From Planctomycetota bacterium (GTDB lineage: Bacteria; Planctomycetota; UBA1135; GCA-002686595): a DNA stretch of 46,499 nt. Below the pieces are notes generated by a model. It was not told the origin of the DNA. It ran no database searches and saw nothing but the letters and a program-made list of their open reading frames with translations. A program made the position numbers and the translations under genes. The stretch is taken from positions 1 through 46,499 of the forward strand of contig NYUD01000050.1 in the NCBI GenBank assembly GCA_002683825.1, written 5' to 3'. Positions 1 through 9,600 of this stretch are shown here, one piece after another; position 1 is the stretch's first letter, and each line of letters opens with the position of its first letter.

Positions 1-612
1 AGCTCGACCCTGCAGAGCCCCACCCACACCTACACCTCCGTCGGCACCTACACGGTCGCCCTGACGGCCACCGGGCCAGGCGGATCCGACGGCGAGACCA
101 AGGTCGACTACATCCTCGTCGCCGACCCACCCGTGGCGGATTTCACGGGCTCGCCTCTCAGCGGGGTGTGGCCCCTGACCGTGACCTTCACCGATATGAC
201 CTCGGGCAACGTGACCGCCTGGTCGTGGGATTTCGGAGATAGCGGAACGTCGGTCGGTCAGAATCCGACCCACGTTTACACGGCGACCGGTGTGTACACC
301 GTAACGCTCACCGCGACGGGGCCGGGCGGTTCGGATCCTGAAACAAAGACCGACTACGTCACGGTCAGCGACCCGCCGCCCGCCGCCATGTTCGTCGGAA
401 TGCCGCTCTCGGGGACCAAACCGTTGACCGTTTCCTTCACCGACCAGACAACCGGTCCTGTCACCGGATGGGCCTGGAACTTCGGGGACGCGGCCGCTTC
501 GACGCTCCAAGACCCGCCCCACACCTACACGGCGATCGGCACGTATACGGTCAGCTTGACGGCGACCGGCCCAGGCGGAATGGACCTGGAGACCAAGGTT
601 GACTACATCGTC
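1..612 (+). repeat. Tandem PKD-encoding repeat, about 246-249 nt period
   Basis: The TGPGG segment recurs at 73, 319 and 568, steps of 246 and 249 nt, each followed by ETK-x-DY. The first unit is cut by the window edge, so the true copy number is at least three. Confidence 0.85.
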
Positions 613-3600
613 GTGAGTCGGCCGCCGCCGCCGAAGACGAGGGTCAATGAATCCAAGGGAGATGTGAGTCGTACTTTTGAGGCGCCGGGCCTGTCTGCGG
701 ACCCTTCGGTCGTTAACTTCGGCGCGGTGGCTGCAGAAGGTTCGGCCCAGTTGACGTTCGACGTCTTCAACCCTGGGTGGGATTCGGTCGTGCTGACAAA
801 ACTGAGCGCCTTGCTTGGCCCCTTCGGTACGACTGAAGCGTTCACGCTCGATTTCAACGGCGAAACCTACTCCGGAAGCAACCAAGATCAATCCTTCAAC
901 CTATCGCCGCCGATCGTATTGGGCGTCGACGATACGCCGATCACGGCAACGCTGACGTTCGCCCCGACTGCCGAGCAGTTTGATTCGTTCAATCTGCGCT
1001 TCGCCGGCAATTGGAGAAACACGAATCTCTTGTCCCTTACCGTCCCGGTCAGCGGGCTGGGTGGACACGAAGCGGACCCCTTTCTACACGTCGTGATCGA
1101 CGGCGAGGAATGGGTGGCCGACTTCGATGGGGACGGAACGGAGGCCGTCACACTCAGAGGCGATGAATCACACACCCACGAGCCGGGTATGTCGATCGTC
1201 GGGCACGAGTGGGAAATCGACGGGATGATCGTGTCGACTTCAGATACGCTGAACACGACTCTGCCGGTCGGGGCCGAAAACGTCCTTCTGCGAATCATCG
1301 ACGATGACACTCCCCCGAAGACTCTCACAGACACCTTTGACGTCGAGGTCGTCTCTGTCAGCAACATCCCGGGCACACTCACGACGTACTACGACGGTCA
1401 GGAGACGGGCGCGTCCCTGCTTCTCGACACCGTCCCAGCGGCTCCGGACTTCCGAGAGCGCCTTAGTTCCTTCTCCGTCGGATCGATCGGCGGTTTCGTC
1501 GGCGGCTCGCCGTTCTCTCAGGACGTGATGGTGCAGCTCGAAGGCGAGCTCGCGCTCGATGCGCCGGCAAGCTACGAGTTCTTTGTCGTCGGTGGCTTCG
1601 ACTCTCGTCTCGAGCTAGGGGGCATTGCGATTTCGGGACCCCAGAACCTGATGCCGGGTATCTATTCGCTCGAGGCAAGGATCGCCGTTGGCTTCCTCAA
1701 TGAGCTTCCGCTGGACGTGACGATGTCCGTCGACGGCGGGGCGCCGGCATCGATTGACGAGGAGATCATCCGGCATGACGAGTCCAGCATGCCACCGATC
1801 CTGCATTCGTTGGTGCCGAGCACGGGCACCACCGCCGGCGGTAATACGGTGGTCATCGACGGCTTTGGCTTCTTCCCCTCGAATGAGGTGGTTCTGCACT
1901 GGGGTAACTCCGATTTCACTCAGAACGACTTCCAGAGCTTCTCCTCGACGCAGATTGTGTTCGTCACGCCGCCGGGCGGTGGCCTCATCGGAGTCAACGT
2001 TCAAACGAACCAGGGGACAACACCCACACGCCCATTTACGTACTTGCTCGATGGCCCGGTACCGATCGACTTCCAGCTGACTCACACCTTTCCCCTGGGC
2101 TCACCAACCAATGCCGCGTGGGGGCCGGACGGCAACCTCTACGTCGCTCGACTCACCGGTCAAGTCACCGCATTCGAATTCGACGAGTCCTACGACATTG
2201 TGAGCCAGACCACCTATCCCGGCGTCTCGGCTCTCTCCAACCACGATCTCATCGGAATAGCCTTCAGCCCCTACGATCCCCCTGACCCGGTCAGGCTGTA
2301 TTTGGGACACGGAGAGCACTATGCCAACGGCGGAACGCCCCCGACCAAGTTCTCTCCCTACTCGGGCCAGATCAGCACGCTCGACGGCCCCGACTTCGAT
2401 ACGCCAGTACCTTTGATCACGGGTTTGCCCGTTTCGAACCACGACCACGCGATAAATCAGATCGCCTTCGACAACAACGGCGATCTCTTGATCTGTGCGG
2501 GGAGCGCGACCAACGCCGGCGTCATTCACCCGAACCACGGAGGTCTCCCGGAATCTCCGCTCTCCGCAGCCATCTTGAAGGCCAAGACCTCCAAACCGGG
2601 CTTCAACGGCACCATCACGTACGTGGAGACGATCAGCCAGATCCCGAATAACGACCAGCGTTTCGGTGGCATCGTCGATGTCGTCCCCGGCGTCGACGTC
2701 GAAATCCAGGGCGCCGGGTTGCGTAACCCCTACGGATTGGTTTTCACAACCGATTCGCGGGTCTACGCGACGGACAACGGTCCCAACACCGCCTTCGGTG
2801 AAGCCTCGACCGGGCCGATGACCCAGGATCCTGCCCCATTTGACAGCGATGAGATCAACCTCATCGAGTGGGGCAACTACTACGGAAGCCCCAACCGCAA
2901 CCGTGGACGCACGGATTTCCGGCAGAACGTCTATTACGGGAGCCTTTCGGGCCCCCCGAGCATCGCGGATACGTTCATGCAGATGATCGGGTGGTCGCCG
3001 CCTTCGAGCGACGGAATCGACGAATACCGCTCCCACACCTTTCAAGGACAAATCCGTGGCGACCTGATCATTCAGGAGTACCTCAGCAAGCTGCGCCGGG
3101 TCTCGCTGCTTCCGGACGGACGCGGCCTCTCAGGCCAGTTCACGTTCGAGCCCAATACGAGTGCGCTCTCGTGCGTCACCTGCCCCGGCGGGGCCATATT
3201 GTCGCTGGACTACGGGAACAACGAGATCGAGGTGTTTGAGCCCGACGACCTTTCTGCGACCGGTCTCGTCGTCCACGATGTATTTCCGTGGCGGGGTCCC
3301 GCTGCCGGTGGAACGCCCTTCGTCATTTCGGGAGTCGGATTTGGCACGCTTGCCGACACCAGCGTGACCTTCGGCGGCAACGTGGCCACGCTCACCGAAG
3401 TGTCCTCCAAGAGGATCCGCGGAATCGTCCCGACAGAGGTTGCCCCCACCACGGATCTCGTGGACATCGAGGTGACGGTCGACGGAATCACGAACGACCT
3501 GACCGAAGCCTACCGTTATCTGTACGGTCCGGGAATCGAGCCGGGGCGCTGGGAGATGCTGGACCCCGTACCAGCAGCACTCGGAGAGGTCACGGCAGGC

Positions 3601-4440
3601 GTAATCGAGGGTACCATGTACGTCGTCGGCGAAGGGACTGCGCAAACCTATCGATATGACTGCCTAAACCGGCAGTGGCTGAACAACGTCGCTGTGCGGA
3701 CCTTTGCAGGTCACCACCATTCCGGCGAAGTGGTGGATGGCAAGTGGTATTTGATCGGAGGTCTCAATGGAGGATCGGAAGGCAAGGTTCAGATCTACGA
3801 CCCGGTGACGGATCAATGGTCCCTGGGAGCCGACATGCCATGGGGCGCCGGTTCGGTAAGTACCGCGGTCATCGATGATAAGATCTACGCGGCAGGTGGA
3901 ATCCTGAGCACGTTCACGGTCGGCACGTCCGCGGTCTACGACCCTGCAATGAATGATTGGACGCTCGTAGCACAAATGCCGGACGGTGGGCGAAACCACG
4001 CGGCTGCAGAGACGGACGGCAACCTGCTCTACATCTTCTCGGGACGCAAAGGAGGCAACTTTGTCTCCAACGGTTTCGAAGAAACCTTTGTTTACGATCC
4101 GGTGGGAGACACTTGGGACTGGAGCGGAGCAGGTGGGTCGTTGCTGGCTCCGATCCCCGAGGCCCGAGGGGGGATAGGCAAAGCCATCTACCTGCGTGGC
4201 GAATTCTACGTCTTCGGTGGCGAGACCCTGAACGATCCGGATGCCAACCCCGACAACGTCTACGACCGAGTTGACGTCTATGATCCGCTGACCAACACAT
4301 GGCGAGTGGAGCAACCGCTGTTGAACCCACGCCACGGCATCTATCCGGTATTGTTCCAGGGACACATGTTCTTGCCTGGAGGCGGCACGACAGCTGGTTT
4401 TGCTTTGTCTACGATCTGCGATACGTTCACCCGCCAATAG
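1..4440 (+). CDS. Giant secreted PKD / GSDH-propeller / Kelch protein, copy 1 (5' end outside window)
   Basis: The frame is open from base 1, so the true start lies upstream; 1479 residues are visible. Order by visible codon: end of one PKD domain (1-44), two full PKD domains (about 45-203), an Ig-like ASH-type domain (about 230-355), a conserved acidic block with FDGDG (about 362-450), a PA14-like domain (about 457-563), IPT/TIG (about 599-687), a glucose/sorbosone-dehydrogenase-type beta-propeller (about 690-1075, with NHDLIGIAF, NHDHAINQIAFDNNGD, GLRNPYGL and EINLIEWGNYYGSP), a second IPT/TIG (about 1089-1170), and a Kelch propeller to the end (YDPVTDQW, YDPLTNTW). The GSDH family usually oxidises sugars with PQQ, but activity here is not shown. 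The protein is probably extracellular or surface-bound, with the PKD and IPT modules as spacers or adhesion units. A paralogue lies at 6684-10838. The next start codon directly abuts its stop codon. Confidence 0.9.
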   Translation, partial: SSTLQSPTHTYTSVGTYTVALTATGPGGSDGETKVDYILVADPPVADFTGSPLSGVWPLTVTFTDMTSGNVTAWSWDFGDSGTSVGQNPTHVYTATGVYTVTLTATGPGGSDPETKTDYVTVSDPPPAAMFVGMPLSGTKPLTVSFTDQTTGPVTGWAWNFGDAAASTLQDPPHTYTAIGTYTVSLTATGPGGMDLETKVDYIVVSRPPPPKTRVNESKGDVSRTFEAPGLSADPSVVNFGAVAAEGSAQLTFDVFNPGWDSVVLTKLSALLGPFGTTEAFTLDFNGETYSGSNQDQSFNLSPPIVLGVDDTPITATLTFAPTAEQFDSFNLRFAGNWRNTNLLSLTVPVSGLGGHEADPFLHVVIDGEEWVADFDGDGTEAVTLRGDESHTHEPGMSIVGHEWEIDGMIVSTSDTLNTTLPVGAENVLLRIIDDDTPPKTLTDTFDVEVVSVSNIPGTLTTYYDGQETGASLLLDTVPAAPDFRERLSSFSVGSIGGFVGGSPFSQDVMVQLEGELALDAPASYEFFVVGGFDSRLELGGIAISGPQNLMPGIYSLEARIAVGFLNELPLDVTMSVDGGAPASIDEEIIRHDESSMPPILHSLVPSTGTTAGGNTVVIDGFGFFPSNEVVLHWGNSDFTQNDFQSFSSTQIVFVTPPGGGLIGVNVQTNQGTTPTRPFTYLLDGPVPIDFQLTHTFPLGSPTNAAWGPDGNLYVARLTGQVTAFEFDESYDIVSQTTYPGVSALSNHDLIGIAFSPYDPPDPVRLYLGHGEHYANGGTPPTKFSPYSGQISTLDGPDFDTPVPLITGLPVSNHDHAINQIAFDNNGDLLICAGSATNAGVIHPNHGGLPESPLSAAILKAKTSKPGFNGTITYVETISQIPNNDQRFGGIVDVVPGVDVEIQGAGLRNPYGLVFTTDSRVYATDNGPNTAFGEASTGPMTQDPAPFDSDEINLIEWGNYYGSPNRNRGRTDFRQNVYYGSLSGPPSIADTFMQMIGWSPPSSDGIDEYRSHTFQGQIRGDLIIQEYLSKLRRVSLLPDGRGLSGQFTFEPNTSALSCVTCPGGAILSLDYGNNEIEVFEPDDLSATGLVVHDVFPWRGPAAGGTPFVISGVGFGTLADTSVTFGGNVATLTEVSSKRIRGIVPTEVAPTTDLVDIEVTVDGITNDLTEAYRYLYGPGIEPGRWEMLDPVPAALGEVTAGVIEGTMYVVGEGTAQTYRYDCLNRQWLNNVAVRTFAGHHHSGEVVDGKWYLIGGLNGGSEGKVQIYDPVTDQWSLGADMPWGAGSVSTAVIDDKIYAAGGILSTFTVGTSAVYDPAMNDWTLVAQMPDGGRNHAAAETDGNLLYIFSGRKGGNFVSNGFEETFVYDPVGDTWDWSGAGGSLLAPIPEARGGIGKAIYLRGEFYVFGGETLNDPDANPDNVYDRVDVYDPLTNTWRVEQPLLNPRHGIYPVLFQGHMFLPGGGTTAGFALSTICDTFTRQ

Positions 4441-6276
4441 GTGCATCGGTTTCGACCCAGCTCCATGTCCGTAACGTGTGACACGTCAGCGAGAACGGAA
4501 ACGCGAGAGTGTCTTGTCAGGGGCTTTGCGCTGGCTTTCATCCTGGCGACGTCGCGAACGGGGCTATTTGCGCTGAAAGACGCCTATTTCGCGTCGGGAC
4601 TCTTCGCCATGGGGACCTTCAGCTGCGCGCGCTACCTGATCGCAGGCATGCTCGTCTGTTTTTCGGTCCTCGGACCTGTGGCATGGGTGGGAGGACGCTC
4701 GGGATTGGCTCTCCGGGTCCCACTCGGTGTACTGGTCGCTGTACTGTCCTACTACTTCGTAAGCTTTCAAGTACCTGAGCACGCAGGGTATGTTCCCGAA
4801 CACTACACGGTGCTCGGCCGTTCGGTAAACGCGGCCACGGCATTACTAGGCTTGCTCACCGGAACGGCAGTCGTTTGGCGAGGTGGCACAAGGAGCCTGA
4901 AGGCAGTAGCCGTCGGTGCAGTCTTCATGACGGTAGCCGCGCTTGTACTACGCCTCATTCCGAAGTCGACAGCAAAAGCACATGAGCGTCCAAACCTCAT
5001 TCTGATCTCACTCGACACTCTCCGCGCCGACCATCTCGGATGCTACGGGTACGACGCTCCCACGAGCCCCGAGATCGACTCATTTGCCAAGCAAGCCCTT
5101 CTCTTCCGCAACGCATATAGCCCACAGCCCTGGACGCTCACGGCCCATATGAGCATGTTGACGGGGCTCTACCCATCGACCCACGGTGTTGATAGGGATC
5201 GAGTTCTCGGTCCAAGACTCGACACCATCGCATCCGTGCTACAGAAAGCCGACTACTCCACCTTCGCCGTCGTCGAACACAAAGGGTGGATCAAACCCAG
5301 GTACGGATTTCGGCGTGGATTTGACTACTTCGCTCGCATGCCTATCGATGCATCAATAAAAGTCGATCGCATTCTTGCCTTGCTGGATGACAGGAACGGA
5401 GATCCCTTTTTTCTTTTCGCACATTTCTTTGATGTTCACTCGGATTGGACGTGCCTGCCCTACGACGCCGACTCGCGGGACATGGACTCCTTTAGCAGCT
5501 GGTACCAGGGCAAGTTCGATGGCGTCGGCCTCGAAGGACTGTCGGCATCGAGACACCTGAAACAACTCAGAGCGGACAAGCAGATGCTCGAGGGCGACGA
5601 TCTTCGGTTCGTTCGCTCCTTGTACGACGCTGGTATTCGTTCGCTCGACCGCCAGCTCGGCCGACTGTTTGATGGACTCGAACGACGGGGACTGCTCGCA
5701 AATTCGCTTATCGTGGTCACCGCCGACCATGGCGAGGAGTTCTTTGAGCACGGAGAGCCACTACACGGTCAGAACTACCAGGAGTGCCTGAACATCCCCC
5801 TCTTGATCCGCTCCCCGAGCGGAGTCCACGGAGCTAGTTCAGACATGTTGGTCAGTCTCGTCGACATCGCCCCAACGCTGTACGAATACGCCCGGGTTCC
5901 GCAGCCTGACGGCCTCCAGGGAATGGGACTCAAGACACTTATTGAGCAAGGTGAAGAGACCTCGGATCGAACGTACGTGCTTTTCGATGATGGACAGGGG
6001 GCAGTCGGTTTGCGCAAGGGCAATTGGAGCCTCGTCGCTCACTCCGACAAGGTCGAGCTCTACGACATGAGCCAGGACCCTGGTCAGACGAACAACCTGC
6101 TCAACGACGAGAGCCCAACTCCCGCGGCCCGGGAGTTGCTTGAACTCCGGAGTCTGTGGGTCAATCGGTTCGAAGGCTTCCGCCAGGCCCACGCGGCCGG
6201 GGATCCGTCGGCTGCGCTCAGCGACGAAGAGCGTTCCGAGCTGGAGGAGCTCGGCTACCTGGGGAGCGACGGCTAG
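4441..6276 (+). CDS. Membrane-anchored sulfatase-superfamily enzyme lacking the formylglycine cysteine
   Basis: 611 residues. The N-terminal 180 residues contain about four to five hydrophobic segments; the rest is an alkaline-phosphatase/sulfatase-fold catalytic domain. SLDTLRADH (D192, D197) supplies the first metal ligand and VVTADHGEEFFEHGE (D429, H430) the second metal site. At the position of the sulfatase CxPSR motif the protein reads PWTLTAHMSMLTG, so the nucleophile is Thr232 and not a Cys that could become formylglycine. Thr is the nucleophile in LtaS- and phosphoethanolamine-transferase-type relatives, so a transferase or phosphodiesterase acting on envelope polymers is as likely as a sulfatase. 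GTG at 4441 follows the upstream TAG with no gap, which suggests translational coupling; ATG at 4465 is an alternative start. No Shine-Dalgarno is evident. The gene sits between two giant paralogues. Confidence 0.87.
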   Translation: MHRFRPSSMSVTCDTSARTETRECLVRGFALAFILATSRTGLFALKDAYFASGLFAMGTFSCARYLIAGMLVCFSVLGPVAWVGGRSGLALRVPLGVLVAVLSYYFVSFQVPEHAGYVPEHYTVLGRSVNAATALLGLLTGTAVVWRGGTRSLKAVAVGAVFMTVAALVLRLIPKSTAKAHERPNLILISLDTLRADHLGCYGYDAPTSPEIDSFAKQALLFRNAYSPQPWTLTAHMSMLTGLYPSTHGVDRDRVLGPRLDTIASVLQKADYSTFAVVEHKGWIKPRYGFRRGFDYFARMPIDASIKVDRILALLDDRNGDPFFLFAHFFDVHSDWTCLPYDADSRDMDSFSSWYQGKFDGVGLEGLSASRHLKQLRADKQMLEGDDLRFVRSLYDAGIRSLDRQLGRLFDGLERRGLLANSLIVVTADHGEEFFEHGEPLHGQNYQECLNIPLLIRSPSGVHGASSDMLVSLVDIAPTLYEYARVPQPDGLQGMGLKTLIEQGEETSDRTYVLFDDGQGAVGLRKGNWSLVAHSDKVELYDMSQDPGQTNNLLNDESPTPAARELLELRSLWVNRFEGFRQAHAAGDPSAALSDEERSELEELGYLGSDG

Positions 6277-6683
6277 CGAGGTTTCGTCTCAAACCGACAT
6301 GGCATGTTGGAATGCGCTTCGAATGACACGAGGCGAACCCTTCGGGTTCGCGGCATGCCTTTGGTGAGCTTCGCGAGGCCCGAGATTCGACTCACTTGCC
6401 GAATTACTGGGGACGCTAGGAGTACATGGAACGCTTCAGCGAAGCGGAAAGAAAGGCACCCTGCGAGCGTTGTCTGAGGCCTGGAATTGGAAAGGTTTTT
6501 CCGCACGCGTCTTTGAGATCCGACCTTTTTTTCAGAGGTCGAGAGTTTCATGCCGGCGCGGCGATTGGACCGCCAGACGCTCCACTAACCGAAGCGGATC
6601 GAGCCTTACCATGGAAACTCAAGGAGTTTGGAGTTCCAACTCCCCATCCTCCCAGAGCGTATTTCCTCTCGACTCTCGCACTC
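6277..6683 (+). promoter_or_regulatory. 407-nt leader with three stem-loops ahead of the second giant protein
   Basis: No gene is recognised here. An open frame continues in phase from 6426 into the next gene, but its first 86 residues look random and precede a good signal peptide, so I treat it as leader. Three inverted repeats are visible. GCGAACCC-TTC-GGGTTCGC at 6333-6351 has an 8-bp stem. CGCTTC-AGC-GAAGCG spans 6432-6446. CGACCT at 6521-6526 pairs with AGGTCG at 6536-6541 across a T-rich loop. None is followed by a clear T-run, so they are not convincing intrinsic terminators. They may end the sulfatase transcript or act in the leader. Confidence 0.4.
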
Positions 6684-9600
6684 ATGAAGACAATCTGGAA
6701 AAGGCTGCTCTGTTGCCTGTGTCTCTTCGGAGCACACATCCAGACCCAAGCGCAACTGCCCGTGGCGGATTTCTCCGCCAGTCCGATTTCCGGGATCGCC
6801 CCTCTCAACGTTGCCTTTAGGGACCTGGCACTGGGTCCGGTAACGAGCTGGGAGTGGAACTTCGGCGATTCGAGCCACTCGAGGTCTCCCAACCCAACGC
6901 ACACCTTCACCACGCCCGGAACCTACTCGGTCCTGCTTCGGGTGAAAGGCGCCGCTGGATCGGATACCAAGAATAAAGCGGACTATGTCCGGATCCTGAG
7001 CCAACCCCCGAATGTGGCCCGTGCACCGGGGCCAACGGGTCCGGGAGGCCCCCCAGGCGGTAGTGTGAACCGCCCCCTTTTGCGCCCGGCCCTTGCCTTG
7101 TCGCCTTCTGTGCTCAACTTCGGGGCGGTGGCATCGGGCGCTTCATCGCAGTTGACCTTCGACATCGTCAACCCGGGATGGGGTTCGATCGAACTGCAGC
7201 AACTCGACATTTTGCTCGGCCCCTTCGGCACCGCAGAAGCCTTCACGCTGGAGCTGGAAGGCCGGACGATCGCCGGCACCGACAGTGATCTTGCTCACGC
7301 TTTCTCACCCCCCATCACCGTGGGCAAAACCCCCATAAGAGCAACGCTGACCTTCGCTCCCACTACTCAGCAATTCGATTCCATCGCTCTGCGCTTCAGG
7401 GGATTCTGGTCCGGGCGAAATTTCATCGGAGCCACCCTGCACGTTGACGGACTAGGTGGCCACGAGGGAGATCCGTTCCTGCACGTCGTCATCGATGGAG
7501 AAGAGTGGATCGCCGACTTCGATGGAGACGGGGTCGAACACAGCGTCTTGAGAGGCAGCGGATCGCACACACACGAGCCAGGAAAATCGCTCGTTAGCTA
7601 CGAATGGGAAATCGACGGGGCGATTGTCTCGACCTCCGATACGCTGGGTATTGACTTACCCGTCGGCGCCAAGAGCATGATCTTGCGAATCACCGACGAC
7701 GACACTCCGCCCAAGTACCTCTCCGAGCCCTTCACCGTCGAGGTCGTTACGACCAGCAACATCCCGGGTACGCTGGTTTCGTACTACGGCAGCCAGGGCG
7801 GAGAAGCATCTCTCCTGCTCGATTCGGTTCCAGCGAACGTCGATTATCGAGAGCGGCGTGCGGACTACACCGTCGGCACCATCGGTGGAATGGTCGGTGG
7901 GTCGCCTTTCTCCGAGGACGTGATGGCACAAGTCGAGGGCGAGATCACGGTCGGCGCACTGGCAAGCTACGAGTTCACCGCAGTGGGCGGCTCCGACCAT
8001 CGTATCGAAGTCGACGGAATCCCGGTTTCGGGCCCGGTGCTTCTGACAGCCGGAACCCATGCTCTAGAAGTGAGGTTCGCGGTCGATTTCCTGACCGATC
8101 TTCCGCTCGAAGTTCGGATGGCAACCGACAACGATGCAACTGTTTCAATCCCGAATGAGATCATTCGGCACGATGAATCGACCATACCCCCGCTGATCCA
8201 TTCGATCACGCCCGACATCGGCCAATCGGCTGGTGGTAACACGGTCGTGATCGACGGCTTCGGCTTTTCTCCCTGTAACCAAGTTACGCTTCACTGGGGT
8301 GACTCTGACTTCACGGAAAACGACTTCGTCAGTATTTCATCAACACAGATCGTTATGGTTACACCTCCCGGTGGCGGGCTCATCGGGGTTTCCGTATCCA
8401 CCGGCAATGGCGAAACACCGACACATCCATTCACTTACCTATTGGATGGCCCGGTCCCGATCAGTTTCCTACGCACACACATCTATCCGCTCGAGGATGT
8501 GATCAATGCGGCCTGGGGTCCGGACGGCCGGTTGTATGTGGCGCAGCTCGGTGGCCAGGTAACCGCTATCGAGTTCGATGAAGACTACAACATCGTCAGT
8601 CAGGCGACCTATGTCGGCGTCTCGGAACTGAGCAACAACGATCTCATCGGTATTGCGTTCAACCCCTACGATCCACCCACTCCTGTTCGCTTGTACCTCG
8701 GCCACGGTGAGCACTGGGCCAACGGAGGCACGACCCCAACGGAACCGTCTCCGTACTCGGGACAGATCAGCACGCTCGACGGTCCGAATTTCGATGACCC
8801 GATCCCGCTGATCACAGGTCTACCGGTATCGAACCACGACCACGCGATCAACCAGATCGCCTTTGACAACAACGGAGACCTTCTGATCAGCGTCGGCAGC
8901 ATGACCAACGCCGGAGTCAAGCACTCCAACCACGGAGACATTCCCGAGTCACCGCTCTCCGCTGCGATCCTGAAGGCTCACACTTCGCGCCCGGACTTCA
9001 ACGGGGAGATCACCTACGTCGAAACCACCAGTCAGGTCGAAAACGATGATCAACGCGTCGGGAATCTCGTAGACGTCGCGCCCGGATCCGACGTCGAGGT
9101 ATGGGCGGCCGGGCTGCGCAACGCATTCGGGTTGGTCTACACCACCAAATCACGCACCTATGCCACCGACAACGGTCCCAACTCAATTTTCGGGGCAGCG
9201 TCCACCGGTTCAGCGACCCAGGACCCCGGTCCCTACGACGATGATGAGATCAACCTGATCGAGTGGGGCAACTACTACGGCAGCCCCAACCGCAACCGTG
9301 GACGCACGGATACGCGACAGAACATTTACCGGGCCAGCCTGCGAGGTCCCGCCAGCATCCCCAACACGTTCACGCAGATGATCGCCTGGACGCCGCCCTC
9401 CAGCGACGGAATCGACGAGTACCGCTCCGACACCTTCCAGGGCCAGATGCGCGGCAACCTGATCATCCAGGAGTATCTGAACAAGATGCGCCGAGTGGTT
9501 CTACGCCCGGACGGCAGGAGCCTGAGCGGACAGTCCGTATTCGAACCCAACACCAATGCGCTATCGTGCGTGACGTGTCCGGGTGGGACGATCATCTCGC

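Noticed and set aside
2101..3051. Minus-strand open frames inside the giant proteins (also 3664-4446 and 10089-10949)
   Set aside because: They lie wholly within well-supported coding DNA, recur at matching places in both paralogues, and show no family features.
6333..6351. Stem-loop as an intrinsic terminator of the sulfatase-like gene
   Set aside because: The stem is good but no T-run follows, so termination cannot be claimed.
6426..6683. In-frame N-terminal extension of the second giant protein
   Set aside because: The extension lacks similarity and precedes a clear signal peptide at 6684.
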